A DNA stretch of 64,000 bases from Reclinomonas americana ATCC 50394 (Eukaryota > Jakobida > Jakobea > Jakobida). Location: the NCBI GenBank assembly GCA_048213135.1, contig PS015249.1, positions 26,747 to 90,746 of the forward strand, read 5' to 3'. Positions 50,501 to 61,575 of this stretch are shown in pieces; the stretch's first letter is position 1, and each line of letters begins with the position of its first letter. The notes beneath the pieces were generated by a model. The model was given only the letters and a program-made list of their open reading frames with translations, was not told where the DNA came from and made no database searches. Made by a program: the position numbers and the translations under genes.

Positions 50501-53500
50501 AGAGAAGGATGTCGCCAACAAGGCTGTAACTACCACCGACATTGTGGTGGCTCTCAAGTCGGGTGATGAGACAGCGGCGGCGGGAGTTGCGATCGGCGAC
50601 GATGAAACGGAGGCCGACTGGGAGTGCCCGTGGGATGGTTCGCTGACGCATTTGAGTGCGTTTCTTTGTTGTTCGTGTCGCGTGTGCTCATGTGCTGGCA
50701 CTTGTGCTGCGCAGAAATGTCAATGACAACACCGCGAGTGGGACCCCAAAAGGCGCTCACATCGGTAGACATGATGTCCGACGGTAGCACGCCAACCTCG
50801 GCCCGCGGACGCCGACCATCTGCTGTCCCTTCCCTCCCCTTGTCAGCTGCTCCTGCGTCCCCGCGCCTGGCGGTGACGCGGTCGGCCTTGTCACCACGCA
50901 CTCGCACACCGCGTCTCATGTCTCCGCGTGCGCTTTCCGCACGTCCGGGCACGGCACGCAGCGATCGTCTGGTCCGCATTGCCGAGGATGACGCGATTTA
51001 CACGGGTGGTGCGTACTGTTTTTGCCTTGACTCTATATGGTGTGTTGCTGCTGACAATGTTTCTCTACGTCGCAGGTCTGAGTGCTCGGCCCCTGGTGCA
51101 ACCCGTGTCCGACGACAACGCCGCCCCGCTCACCGCCCGCAGTCGTCCAGGTAACTGTTCTCACACTGAAACCGACACAGCTCTACATCGCACCCTGTCT
51201 GACCTTGCAATACACAGCTCTCGAGTCGTCCCGCTCGCTGACGGAGCTGCCTGGTCAGTGCATTCACTTGCTTGGTTTGATCCTGTACGAGATCACGTCC
51301 TGACTGAGTGTTTGTCGCAGTCCACGGATCTATGGCTGCTGGTGTCGCGCTTGACGACGGGCCACTGTCGCCCTTCTCTGCCAATAGCGATGTCGTCATG
51401 CTTCCAAAGTCTCGCGCCGATGATGAGGATGCTGGGTCGGAGAGTGCTGGTGCGTTTATGCGTTTTGATGGCTCTCGCGTGAGCTTCGATGACACTGAAA
51501 AATACCCTTTCCTGCGTGTAGATTACATGTCGGCCGCGAGTGCGCGGTACAGTGAGAGACTGTTGGCGCGTGTCACCACTCCACGCCCGCGTCCGCCGGC
51601 GGAGAGCGATTCACGTACCGTCAGCGCGCGAGGTAACGTGTTTTTCACTCGGTTTGGAGGGTGTGTCGCTGAGCTCACCCTCGATGCGCACGACAGGTCC
51701 TTCGCGCTCTGCTGCCTCTGCAGGTTGGTGGTGGTGATGTTGCATGTTGAGGGCAGGTACAAGAGATCTAACATCTCGTGTGCTCTCCGCCCGCAGCGGC
51801 TGCTGGTTCGATGGACACAGCGCGCAGTTTGGCGTGCGTTGACGAGTTGGTGGAAACACCCAAAGGTTTTTCCAGTCTACAATCCGTGCTCTTGTTCACA
51901 TGGTTGCTCACGCACACGTCGGCAGAATCGAGCAAGGCAGAGTTGGACAAGAAGCTCAAAGCGGCCGCAGTGGTGAAGGACGCGCAGGTCGTATCGCTGC
52001 CAGGTATGCATACGCGAGGTCGTCACTGCTCAAAGTGAGGCATCCGTTCTCACCACCGTGCGTTATTCATTCATGCAGACGAAGAAAAGGCGGCACTCCG
52101 TCGGCATCTGGCTGCATTGGCGCGCTTCCGCGGATGCGTGATGAAAGTCATTGAGTATCAGCGGTCGCGACCACTGCACGCCAAGATTGGTCACAAGATG
52201 ACGCACCTGTTCATGTTTGATCACAGGTTTGTCTCGCTTCGAACCTCCATAGTGTGCTTATGGAGTGTTGTTTATTCCTCACTGAAATATAACGCAGCTG
52301 GTTCCGTGCCTTCTTCGGCAGCAAGTCCGACAACTTCCGCAAGACGCAGAAAGTCACTGTGCTGTACGGTGCGCCATTACACTGACCACTCGCTCGCTCC
52401 TGGTGTTGTCTGCTACTTACTGTATTGACGGTGTGTAGTGCTTTTCGCGATGCTGCTCTGGTTGAACGCTGTCTTTGCGGACCAGGGCGACTTTAGTGAG
52501 GGTACAAGATTCATCCAGGGTGCGTCTCTTTCTTCCCGATGTAGATTGACTGGCTGTGTTTTCGACTCACATGCATGTTATTGCACAGAGACCATTATTG
52601 GCTTCTACACTGGTCTGCTGTTGTCGACTCTGATTTCGATTGTATTGTGCTCATGGACTCACTTTGCTTGCTCCCAGGCATCATCATTTTCCCGATTGTG
52701 TTCACCATTGCCTTTTTGTTTGCCCGCAAACCACGCGTTGCGTCCCACTTTCTTTTGCACACGTGAAACACAATTGTCGATTTGCTTATCTGTGCGCGTG
52801 GCAGTTCCCGTGGCGCGACACGTGGTTCGAGCGCGGAGCTCTCGAGCGTGCCTGGTCTTGTCGCCTGGAGGAGTTGGTCGACGAAAGGTGATGTGCATGT
52901 GCGCCTATTTGTGTCTCATGCGTCGCCGCACTCTGAGCTCATCTTGTACTTTAATATCACTGCACAGACATGCTGTCCGAAGGTGAGACTCCTGCCGTGG
53001 CGTGTGTCGTGCTCTTTTACTGACATTATTTCCACAATACAGCACAACGATCAGCGTCTACGATGTGGAGTCTGCGCAACGTCATCTGCACCGACGCCAC
53101 CACCATCACCACCACGGCCAGCAGGAGCCAAAACCGCTGGCTGGTTTCGAACCGCCACCCGGCCTGCAAAAGTACTTTGGTTCCACTGCTGGTGTTGACA
53201 TCGAGACCCCGAAGGAGACTGATGCGGGTCCCGAGAAGCCGACCCCAGGCAGAGCTGACGCCGACTCGTCTTCGTCAGTGTCCTCCCCGCCGACGGCTGC
53301 CGCTCCAGTTGCGTCTTGTCATTCCAATTACTGTCACGTTGGTGTGATGTCACCTCATCTCTCTATTCTCTGCTACACGCAGCCCCTGTTCTCGCCGATC
53401 ATGTCGAGACGGCGGCGCAGTAGCGATATCTCCATCCACAGTCCGTCCTCGCACCGCACCAACGACAGCTCGCCGTGTTCGGTGCCCGAGAATGTGGAGG

Positions 53501-56211
53501 CCAAGCACATGGCGTGGTCGCTGCTGCCGATGCATCCGCTGGCCGCCTTTTTGGTGTTTATCGAACGCATGGTTTGTCGTTCTTCGCGCACACAACGTAC
53601 GTCGCAGTGGCAGAAATAATAATGAGTTGCTTGAATCAGGAGGAGAAACCGTCCGGTCGGGTCGAGTTGCGCAGTCTGCAACACGCATTCATCGAGTGGA
53701 TTTCGGACAGCAACCGCACGATTCCTCTCTACGAATACGAGGCGGCGTGGAGGGCCAATGTGCAGCGTGATGCAGGTTCGAGACGAGTTGTTTCTGATTT
53801 TTGTTGCGCTACTGTGACTCGCTCACTCACTCTTGTTGTGACCGCAGTGCAATTTGAGGCCTTCAAGCAACACCTGTTGTCGCGCTACGACATTGTGTTG
53901 GTGGAGGGTCTCGTCCCCGCTCTGTTCGATGGGGCACGCCGGCCGCGCCCCTTCACTCGTTCTGGAGTGACGAAGGGCAAGGATTCTTTCGCCGCCGACA
54001 CAGACGATGGGCAAGACGATGATCTGGGTGACGACGACGGTCCCGGTTTCGACGACGACCTGTCGTCCATGAGCCCTCCTTCGGCTTCGATGGCAGCACT
54101 GGGTGAGTGGAGGAAGAGAGAGTCACACCCGCGTCACGACAGGAGATTGACATCACGCTTTTGCTCCCCTTCGCGCAGTGCTTGCCTCCGACGTTCCGCA
54201 TCTTGAGCTGCCGCACAAGCGCGCATCGCCGCCGCCGCTTCCGTCGCAGAATCCGCCGCCTCTGGTGGGTTCTGGTGTCGTTTCATCCGGCTTGACGCCG
54301 CGCCTGCGCAAATCACGCAGCGATCAGCAGCTGCTGTCGAGTGTGAACGAGTCGTCTTCGACCCCGCGTCGCCAGCTTGGCGACGCGGCAGGTGTCGTGA
54401 TGGGCGCGAGTCGCAAGACACGCCGTGTTGGCTGGGAGGACGACGGCCCACCTCTCGTCATTCACACTGTCGATGCCAATGCACGTTTCGGAGAGTTCCC
54501 GTGGCCCGGCAGTCCCCAGTCCAGCATTGCCGACACACCTTCTGGTGTGCCGTTGCTGAACGCGCCGACCACCCCGACACCCTTCTCCTCCTCCTCCAGC
54601 ACCACCCCGGGTGGACCCGCAGAGACCACATACGGTCGCCTCCGGTGGGAGGACGATCCGGATGCGATGTTTGTGGGCCCCGATGGCGATGCCGATGAGC
54701 GTGACGGGCCAACGCTGCAGAATGTGCTCGATTCGACTGCCTTGTTGCCGTCGACCATTGTGCTCCGTCCGGGCGTTGCGTTGCTCATTGATTCTGCGAC
54801 CGAGTCACTCTTTGATTCGTGTGCCTGACTTGTGGCTGTTGTGCGCAGGTGTATTGGCCATTTACTGTTCCACTGTCGGCCAAGACGCGCACGGGCCGGC
54901 TCACCATTGCCGCCGAAGTGCCACGTCATACGGTTTGTGTGGCCAAGGGGTTGGATATAGCGGAAGATGAAGAAGAGGGCTGCCTGCTCACCTGCTGTGC
55001 ACGTCAGATTATTCGAGATCGGCCTGTGCAACACGATACGTTTATCGACGTGCCAGATATTGCGCTCCCGGTGACGCTGGTTTGTGTATATCGGTCGGCG
55101 TGCTCGCCGCCTCTTCATTTCCTCACCACCGTGGAAACTGTGCAGGATCTGGTGAAGCTCGCCGATGTGTCGGTGGAGATGTCGTTGGATCGCATCGAGA
55201 TTGCCGGCTTGGTGCTTGACTCGGACGAAGCGAGTGTGCATTTCACCGAGGGTGTTGGCGCCCCCGAGGTCAGTCCATTGGAAGTGATATTAATGTGTGC
55301 GTGTGTCTGTCTGCCTCGCACTCGCACTCACATTTTTGACCACCCAGGGCTTTGTGGAGCTGCTGCTGCTCGACAACGCTTTTTGCCGCCCATCCAATGT
55401 GCTGGGCGCGCCTTGCGTGGAGCGGCACGATCGAGTGCGCGTGGTGCAGAATCTGGCCATTTTTGCCGGCGAATGGCACCCGGCCAAGCATCTGGCGGTG
55501 GTGCAGGATGAGCGTGAGGATGTGTTGCGTGCCTTTGCTCGTGACATGGGTGTGTCGGCGGACGCGATGGACGAGAAGTCGACTGTGGAGTTTATTGACA
55601 CGCAACTGAGGTGCGTTGCCTGTCGTCGATTGCTTGTGGAGGAGTCGAGTGCTCACTTCACCGCCATTGTGCAGTGAGAAACTGAGTATTGCCGTGGACA
55701 AGAAGAAACCCCGTGGCTGCTGGGGACGTTTCTTGCAACGATTCAGAGGTGTGTTTGGGGTGCAAGCTGAATCGCGTCTTGGTGCTCACCGTGCTTCCGC
55801 GGAACAGATCGCACACTGCCGTACGTCATGACCTACGTGCTGTATGCCATCTCGTGGGGCATTGGTCTCTTCGCGTCCTACATGACGCTGCTGACGTGCG
55901 CCAACTTGATGGAGACCAACGGCCAGTTCTCAGTGCTGAAGGCCACGGTATGTGTGCATCGTCATACAAGGCACTCTTTTCATGTCGTTTACAACATGGA
56001 CACAGGTTATTGCGGCTCTGGAGGACGGGCTCATCAACGAACCGGTGAGTGTGTGTGCGCGCGCGAGGTGTTTTGGTGCGTGTGTGCTCACACATGTGGT
56101 TCTGCCTGGGTGCAGCTCAAAATCCTTACGCTCGGCCTCTTCTCCTGCTGCGCTTGCCTCGACTGGATCTCCACCGACGGCATCCGTGCATTGACGGGTG
56201 GCGCGTTCTAA
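33582..56211 (+). CDS. Giant polycystin-1-like adhesion receptor (NHL, Cys modules, REJ, GAIN/GPS, membrane part)
   Basis: About 40 exons and more than 5,000 residues; the 5' exon is not found. Exons 33582-33781, 33849-34283 and 34498-35578 encode an NHL-type propeller (TVCTIAGKGG, GVATDPTGNIYV, YVYVADSGNRVVRRI). About 14 Cys modules follow (35-46.7 kb). Exons 46751-46845, 46905-47123, 47207-47492 and 47694-48003 form an REJ-like region as in polycystin-1. The GAIN domain ends in a GPS motif: CKFW, W, GC, then GCACNHFTDF at 49891-49920, with predicted self-cleavage between Phe and Thr. Then TM1 (WIFACILLINIIYVVLWIV, about 50080), a long Ser/Pro-rich loop, and a polycystin-like TM2-TM3 block (WFRAFFGSKSDNFRKTQK, then LLWLNAVFADQ; IIIFPIVFTIAFLFARK, about 52.3-52.75 kb). 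The last segments (LPYVMTYVLYAISWGIGLF; ALEDGLINEP then LKILTLGLFSCC) resemble polycystin TM4-TM5, and the frame stops at TAA 56209-56211. No PLAT or TRP-like channel domain is seen. Some splices around 48.5-53 kb are unresolved. Confidence 0.8.
36135..46674 (+). repeat. Array of ~215-residue Cys modules, one phase 1-1 exon each
   Basis: Module exons: 36135-36767, (gap), 38452-39096, 39163-39822, 39909-40562, 40655-41293, 41357-42007, 42091-42738, 42810-43466, 43560-44843 (two modules in one exon), 44931-45578, 45650-46282 and a half module 46345-46674. Each starts near R-T-L-L-A-D-T-V and has two similar halves. Half one carries L-P-F-x-G-x-C-x-W, then C-T-V-x-L-P-A-G-F and L-R-A-R-V-R-T. 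Half two carries D-G-x-A-P-Q-F-V-V, then V-C-x-W-S, T-C-R-V-L-G-L-P and R-V-R-A-V-S-D. Each half therefore has a C-x-W...C pair and an Fn3-like strand pattern. Every length equals 3n with 2 leading and 1 trailing base, so modules can be duplicated without breaking frame. Confidence 0.9.
36840..38125. other. 980-nt gap flanked by (CT)n-TATGTGTG and a stray module fragment
   Basis: N at 36990-37969. Both sides carry (CT)n followed by TATGTGTGTGTG (about 36848-36890 and 38086-38130). The right edge (37970-38032) is 63 bp of module coding sequence identical to 40289-40351, after which the match stops abruptly. At least one module is probably missing here. Confidence 0.85.
49793..49926 (+). other. 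GPS autoproteolysis motif of the receptor
   Basis: Cys at 49793 (CKFW), Trp, a Gly-Cys pair and the terminal C-A-C-N-H-F-T run (49894-49914) give the four-Cys, two-Trp GPS signature. In adhesion GPCRs and polycystin-1, cleavage occurs at His-Leu/Thr; here the dipeptide is Phe/Thr (between 49911 and 49912). His and Thr, the catalytic residues, are present. Confidence 0.85.
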
Positions 56212-56244
56212 TCCCCCACTAAAGAAGTGTAGATACTATGTTTG

Positions 56245-56250
56245 TTTATT
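56245..56250 (-). terminator. AATAAA polyadenylation signal of the fucosyltransferase-like gene
   Basis: AATAAA on the minus strand, 12 bases beyond that gene's stop codon. It lies between the two convergent stop codons at 56211 and 56263, so the two transcripts must overlap. Confidence 0.65.
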
Positions 56251-56262
56251 CTTACATCAACT

Positions 56263-58170
56263 TCACCTCGCCGGCTTGCGCTCCTGCAGCGTGAAGCGAC
56301 GCCACTGATTGAGAGTGTGCCAGTCGTGCACCGCGCGACCACGCAGACAGGAGGCTCGAGCCGTCTGCTTCCACTTGTGAAACACAGGTTCGGCACTCAG
56401 CTCCTGCATGCACACTCCGTGATCGAGCACCCACAGCGGTCGCCTGCGTGATGAATGCGGATTCCAGGCGGCCGCCACGGCCGAGAAGGTGGAGCCGGCC
56501 GTGAGTACCAGCTGTGATGGGTGGGGGAGAATGGGAAAGAGAAAGAACAAAAAAAAAAAACAAACAGGATGCGGGGGTGAGCGCAACTTGTTCGGCGCGG
56601 CTGAGAATCACCAACTCGACAAAGGCGTCCATGTAGCCACGCGCCGAGTCGCGGCTGATCGAGTGCGCCGGCAGCAGCACTCTGTCGTGACCAAAGAGCG
56701 TCGGCGCAAGGTCGCGAAATAGTGTGCTGTCGGTGGCCACGAATACGCGCACACGATCGGGATGGTCGAGTGGTAGCTGGTGCCGGCCGAGCCAGTCGAC
56801 GCAGTGACGAAAGGTGGCCAGGTCGGCCAGCGTCAGCTTGTCGCCGTAGTCGCGCTTGCCCTGAGGCGAGGCAAAGGGTGGGGGTGGGGAGAGGGAGGAG
56901 AGAGGGAGAGAGGGAGAGGGAAAGGAAGAGAGAGAAAGGGACAGGGAAAACGAAAAAAGGAGCGATGAAAGGAAGAGAGAGGAGACAAAGAAAGCAAAGG
57001 ATGTGTATATCGCGCAGAAGGAAAAGAAGAGAAGAAAAGAGGCAGGGAGAGGAAGCAGGAGAGGGGAAAGAGAGATGGATTGTGCACGTGCTCTCATGCA
57101 GGAGCGATCAAAGGCATCCAGCCCTGAGTCAAAGCAAGGGAGTGAGAATGAGGGACAGGGAAAGGAAGAGAGAGAGAGAGGAGAGAAAGAAAGCAAAGGA
57201 TATGAGTATCGCGCAGAAAGAAAAGAAAAGTAGGTCGAGGGAAGAAAAGAGGCAGGGAGAGGAAGGAGGAGAGGGACAAGAGAGGATAGGATGTGGGCCA
57301 CGAGTTGCAGATGTGCCCTCACGCAGGAGAACAAGAGGAGCGATGAATGGCGACCTGCAATACTCAAAGAACATGGCAATGAATGTGGAGAGAAAAGGAC
57401 GTGACCCACACTTGCACGTGTGCTTTTCAGTCGGAGAAAGAGGAGCGATAGTAAGCAACTGACCATGGAGTTGGAGCGAACGTGAATGCCGACGAGCGAT
57501 GTGTTTGGCGGCACAGAGGTCGACAGGTACTCGTCGACGCGTTGTCGTATCTGCAGAGCGTAGAGGGTGAGACAGTGATGGAAACAATCGTGGGCAGTGG
57601 GAGAACCGACCTCGGCGCGCACTGCAAAGAGCGAGCGCATCACGTGAAAGAACAAGCGATCGCCGTAGCGCCCAAACACGCGCTGGAACGGGAGGTGGGG
57701 ATTGTGTCGCAGTACCTCGACATGATACTGATCGCCCCACGACACCATCACTCGTCGCTGGTGCGCACTGTCGACCATGCCGTCAGTGTGATCACAATAA
57801 CACGACGGACGACACGGTGAGGGCGTGTACCTCGTTACATCATCGCAGATGAGCTCTGCCAACGCCGCCTCGCCGTAGTAATGCGTATTCAACTCACTCT
57901 GCTCGCTGCGGGAGGGAGGGAACAAGAGAGAGGGAGGAGTGAGGAAACGAGAGTAGAAAGGGGAGGAGTGGGTGATAGCAGAAGGGAGGAGTGCGAATGG
58001 AAGTGAACGGGAGTGAGAGAGGAAGGTGAGAGGGAAGGAAGGAAGCATGAGAAGCCAATGAAGCAAGGCAGGTAGAGGGTTGTGAGAAGCGATGGAGAAC
58101 AGAGACCGAGAGAGTGGAGAGAACGAGAGAGGGTGAGAGGGAGAGAGGAAAGATGAGCCACAGCGCCTTC

Positions 58171-58204
<34 letters not shown>

Positions 58205-58859
58205 CCTTTCCCTTCTGCCACGCAACGTGACATTGTTGAAGAGCACCGGCACGGTCCAATCGATTCCGCTGGCACCCTCCACCGGCTCAAACACCGAGTG
58301 AAAGAAGTGCGTGTGCTCCGTCTCCACTTGCCCCGCCTCCCAGTCAATCTACACAACACACAAGTACATGTCGGCCACGAGCCACGCACGACGAACGCAG
58401 GAGTTGTCTCGTCCCCCATCACACCAGAAACACTCGTCGAGTGAGCACGGCCAACACGAAGCTCGCCACCGCCGCATGAATGCGATTGCCCAAGCCCAGA
58501 TACTCATCGTCACGATGCAACAGCACCGGCACCGACGCGTCACGTGCATCCACTCGCAGTCGCGCGACCATTGATCGATGCCAGTGCGCGTACTCATCAT
58601 CAGCGTCACACATCGCTGCATGATGACACGCACATGCTACGCAGAATCGTCCACACTCATCCACTGACAACGACGATGGCGATGACAGTGACAGATGCGT
58701 TGTATCTCCAGCTGCGATCGCGACGGAGGGGCTTTCTTCTGGTCGCTGCAGTCGGAGAAGAGTGGAGATGGTGATGATGGCAATGATCGTGGATAGAGCG
58801 AGTATGCATAGGCGCCATCTCCACGATGGTGCAAGTGCGAAGGAGGAAGCACTTCGCAT
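56263..58859 (-). CDS. Type II membrane fucosyltransferase-like enzyme (GT37-like)
   Basis: Seven exons keep frame: 58425-58859, 58227-58348, 57831-57905, 57611-57767, 57464-57550, 56588-56860 and 56263-56511, giving 465 residues. A short basic tail and hydrophobic segment (about residues 13-35, ILALSTIIAIITISTLL) form a signal anchor, placing the catalytic domain in the Golgi lumen. The lumenal part has GLGNRIHAAVASFVLAVLT followed by D-W (donor-side loop of plant-type xyloglucan fucosyltransferases), then SLVGIHVRSNSM (the H-x-R motif of GDP-fucose-binding fucosyltransferases), VRVFVATDS, and AFVELVILSRAEQLVLTAGS followed by T-F-S, the conserved C-terminal loop. The reaction is inferred to be transfer of fucose from GDP-fucose to a glycan; the acceptor is unknown. 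GT23 or O-fucosyltransferase relatives are alternatives. It ends 51 bp from the receptor stop on the opposite strand. Confidence 0.75.
56875..57460. repeat. Purine-rich duplicated segment in an intron
   Basis: Intron 56861-57463 contains two diverged copies of a ~225-bp GA-rich segment (about 56930-57110 and 57150-57320). They share AGCAAAGGAT, TATCGCGCAGAA, GAGGCAGGGAGAGGAA and GGAGCGAT. Confidence 0.75.
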
Positions 58860-59233
58860 GCGTTCGTTGGATGGGAAGCGATCGTCCTACACGATGGACC
58901 CGGAACGAAGTCAAGGCGGAAGGTGTGCAAGGAGGCGCAAGATGCGTAGTTGTTCATGCAGCCTCGACAGTGAGGATGACGACAACAGCAGCTTGCAAGC
59001 TTGTTACCTGCAATTGCGACTTCAGATTCGAAGTTGCACATGCAGTCACAAGCTCGTACGTTGCCATTCTCCGCTTACAGTCTCGCTGACCAACCAAGAA
59101 GAAGAGGAGGAGGAGGAGGAGGAGGAAGGCGCATGAGAAAAACACTTCCGAGACAACTTGTGCTTGCGCATGCGTCCTCGTCCAAATCCATCATGCATTT
59201 GCCACTCTCATCCCGCCCCCACTTTACACGCGC
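58860..59233. promoter_or_regulatory. Divergent intergenic region (shared promoter zone)
   Basis: 374 bp separate the start codons of the fucosyltransferase-like gene (-) and the sterol O-acyltransferase (+). A GGA/GAAG run lies at about 59098-59130. Both promoters must be here unless upstream non-coding exons exist. No TATA-like element stands out. Confidence 0.5.
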
Positions 59234-61414
59234 ATGCGCACCACCACACGTGGTGACAAGTCCTCAGCAACCGCCTCTCTGAGTGTGTCTCGCAAAAGCG
59301 CACAGGTAGAGGCGCGTGTAGACAGCGCAGAAGGCGTCATGGCAGAGGCGAGCGCGAAAGTGACACCAGCGGTCAGTGTGTGTGTGTCTGTCTCTCTCTT
59401 GTGCGTGTGTGTGAGCATGCATTGTGACTTTCATACCTCATGGTCGCCACTGGGAAAGTCAATGAGGAGGCTGTCGGAGGCAGTGGCGCAGGTGCAGCGC
59501 ACACTGGTGGCCAAGATCGAGCAGGCCAAGGAGGACGCCATCTCGCTCCTCGATGAGCGCTTTCATGCGCTCACTGACGAGTGCGCAGAGTCCTTGTCTC
59601 GCACGCAGCAGGTGTGTGTGTACGCGCGCGCGTGTGTGTGTCTACAGTGTCTCACGCGCAGAGAGGAGCAGAAGCTGACGCTGGAGATGACGGCGACTGC
59701 CAATGGCGGAAGCAATGGGAAGGAATCTGTGTCGGCCACGGTGTCTTCGTCCTCTTCTGGAGGCTCCTCCGCGTCCTCCTCTGACGAGGCGCACAAGAAG
59801 GACGATGATGCTGAGGAGCGCGAGGAGCGGCGGCGACGCGGCTTGCGTCGCAAGGAGTTTGTGCCGCGGGAATCGGTCTTGTCGGTCATGCTGCAGGAGG
59901 AGTCGTTCCGCACCATTGCCAACATCGCCATTGCCTCGCTCATTGTCTTTACGCTTTCCGTGCTTATCACCGACTACACGGAGACCGGGCGTCTCATTGA
60001 TACCACGCTCCTGGAGGTTTGCTCCCGGGCACTCGCACCACTCACGAATTGTGATGGCGCTGACGCGTGTGTGTGTTTGCCTGTCGCAGTGGGTGTTGGA
60101 GATGATGCCGACTTTCATGCGCTTCTGGTTGTGCCTCTACCTGGCCTCGTACCTCGTGCTGGTGCTGGCACACAAGGCCGCCACCACCACCGGCTGGCAG
60201 CGGAAGTTGTGGTTGACGACGTACATTGCGTTCCAGTTCTCCACCTTTGTCTCCAGCGCGTTCTTCGTCCTCAACCTGAACTCGCGACCGCCGCTGGCCG
60301 CTGCGCTGCTGGCCGAGCAGGCGCGTCTGTGCATGAAGGTGAGCAGTTTGCAGATTCGCATTGGTTGTTTTCCTATATCTGTGGGTGTGCGTTTTGGAAA
60401 GCCTGACACTGCTGTGTGTGTGTGGCGACGCGTCACAGATGCATGCGTACTTCCGCGAGAAGCTGATGTGGAAGACGATGAAGCACTCGCCGCCGCCAGT
60501 GACGCCGGCAACGTGGCATTACATTGGCTCGGAGATTCGTCTGTACACCTACTTTTTGTGGGTGCCGACGCTCGTCTACCGCTCCAGCTACCCGCGCACG
60601 GCGCGCATCCGCTGGGGTGCCGTCGTGCTGCGCGTGCTGGAGGCGCTGGCCACCATGCACATGACGTTCCTCATCTTCAAGGTGAGTTGTCTTCCTCGCC
60701 ATTGATTCTTCCAGTCCGTGCCGTGACATTTGTGTAGGCCGTGCTGCCGACACTCGGACGGGTGGAGCGCATCACCGATGTCAGCTCGTTCCTGACGACG
60801 TGGTTTGCCCACATGGGCCCTGGCATTGCGCTGATGTTCCTGACGCACTACGTGGTGCTGCACGCGTGGCAGAACCTGTTTGCCGAGCTGACGCGCTTTG
60901 CCGACCGCCAGTTCTACGAGGACTGGTGGAATGCGCGGACGTGGGAGGTGCTTTTTATTTCCTTTGCATTGTCGTGCCGGGTGGTGGTGGAATGGTTCTC
61001 ACGGCGGTAATTTTGCAGGATTTCTACCGCAAGTGGAACGGCCTGGTGCACGACTTTATCAAGGAGTACGTGTATCTCGACCTGCATCTGCTGCTGCACT
61101 GGAAGCGCGCGGTGGCACTGCTGGCGGCCTTTGCCATCTCGGCCATTGTGCACGAGTTCATCATGTCGTTCGTCTTTGGCTACTTCTACCCGATCCTGTT
61201 TGTGCTGTTCGCCGGCCCCGGCGTCATTCTCGTGTGGCTCACTCGTCGCGTGCGCAACCGCTGGTGGAATGTCTTCATGTGGTTGTCGCTGTCGGGCGGC
61301 AACGGCCTCATGATGGTGCTGTACTCGCTCGAGTGGCACGCACACAAGAATCCGCGACCCATTACCGAGTGGTGGCATTCGCTGCTGCCGTACTCGTGGC
61401 GCGCGCTGGTGTAA
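59234..61414 (+). CDS. SOAT: Sterol O-acyltransferase (ACAT/SOAT, MBOAT family)
   Basis: Seven exons (59234-59371, 59459-59611, 59648-60016, 60090-60338, 60439-60681, 60738-60947, 61019-61414), all phase 0, give about 585 residues. The enzyme esterifies sterols with fatty acyl-CoA in the ER membrane. The cytosolic N-terminus has a long amphipathic helix (VAKIEQAKEDAISLLDERFH), a Ser-rich acidic stretch and a basic patch before TM1 (IANIAIASLIVFTLSVLI). Diagnostic motifs: PTLVYRSSYPRTARIRWG, FADRQFYEDWWN (acyl-CoA-binding FYxDWWN), FYRKWNGLVHDF, and SAIVHEF carrying the catalytic His, then FYPILFVLF, NGLMMVLYSLEW and PYSWRALV at the end. VHD rather than PVHKW after the WN motif points to SOAT rather than DGAT1. 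The usual HEY is HEF here. The start of exon 2 is uncertain (59459 or 59491). Family and activity are confidently inferred; the sterol substrate is not known. Confidence 0.92.
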
Positions 61415-61575
61415 CTACAGCGCATGGCTCTCTCTCTTTTTCTGTCTCCTCCTGTGTGTGTTTTCGTGCCTGGAGTGACAACCAAGTGCCTGAAAGAAGT
61501 CCAATTGAAGCACTGCTCTCTCGAAAACAACAGCAACAACCTTGGTCTATTTGAACTATTATCAAGAGCACCGGC

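Noticed and set aside
50200-52300. PLAT/LH2 domain expected between TM1 and TM2 of a polycystin-1-like protein
   Set aside because: The readable exons here are Ser/Pro/Arg-rich and lack the PLAT strand pattern; I do not claim one, though unresolved splices leave some doubt.
49765-56211. Adhesion GPCR (7TM) interpretation of the receptor
   Set aside because: After the GPS the spacing of hydrophobic segments is far too wide for a 7TM bundle, and the W-F-x-x-F-F...F-R-K-T-Q-K / L-N-A-V-F block matches polycystin-1 TM2.
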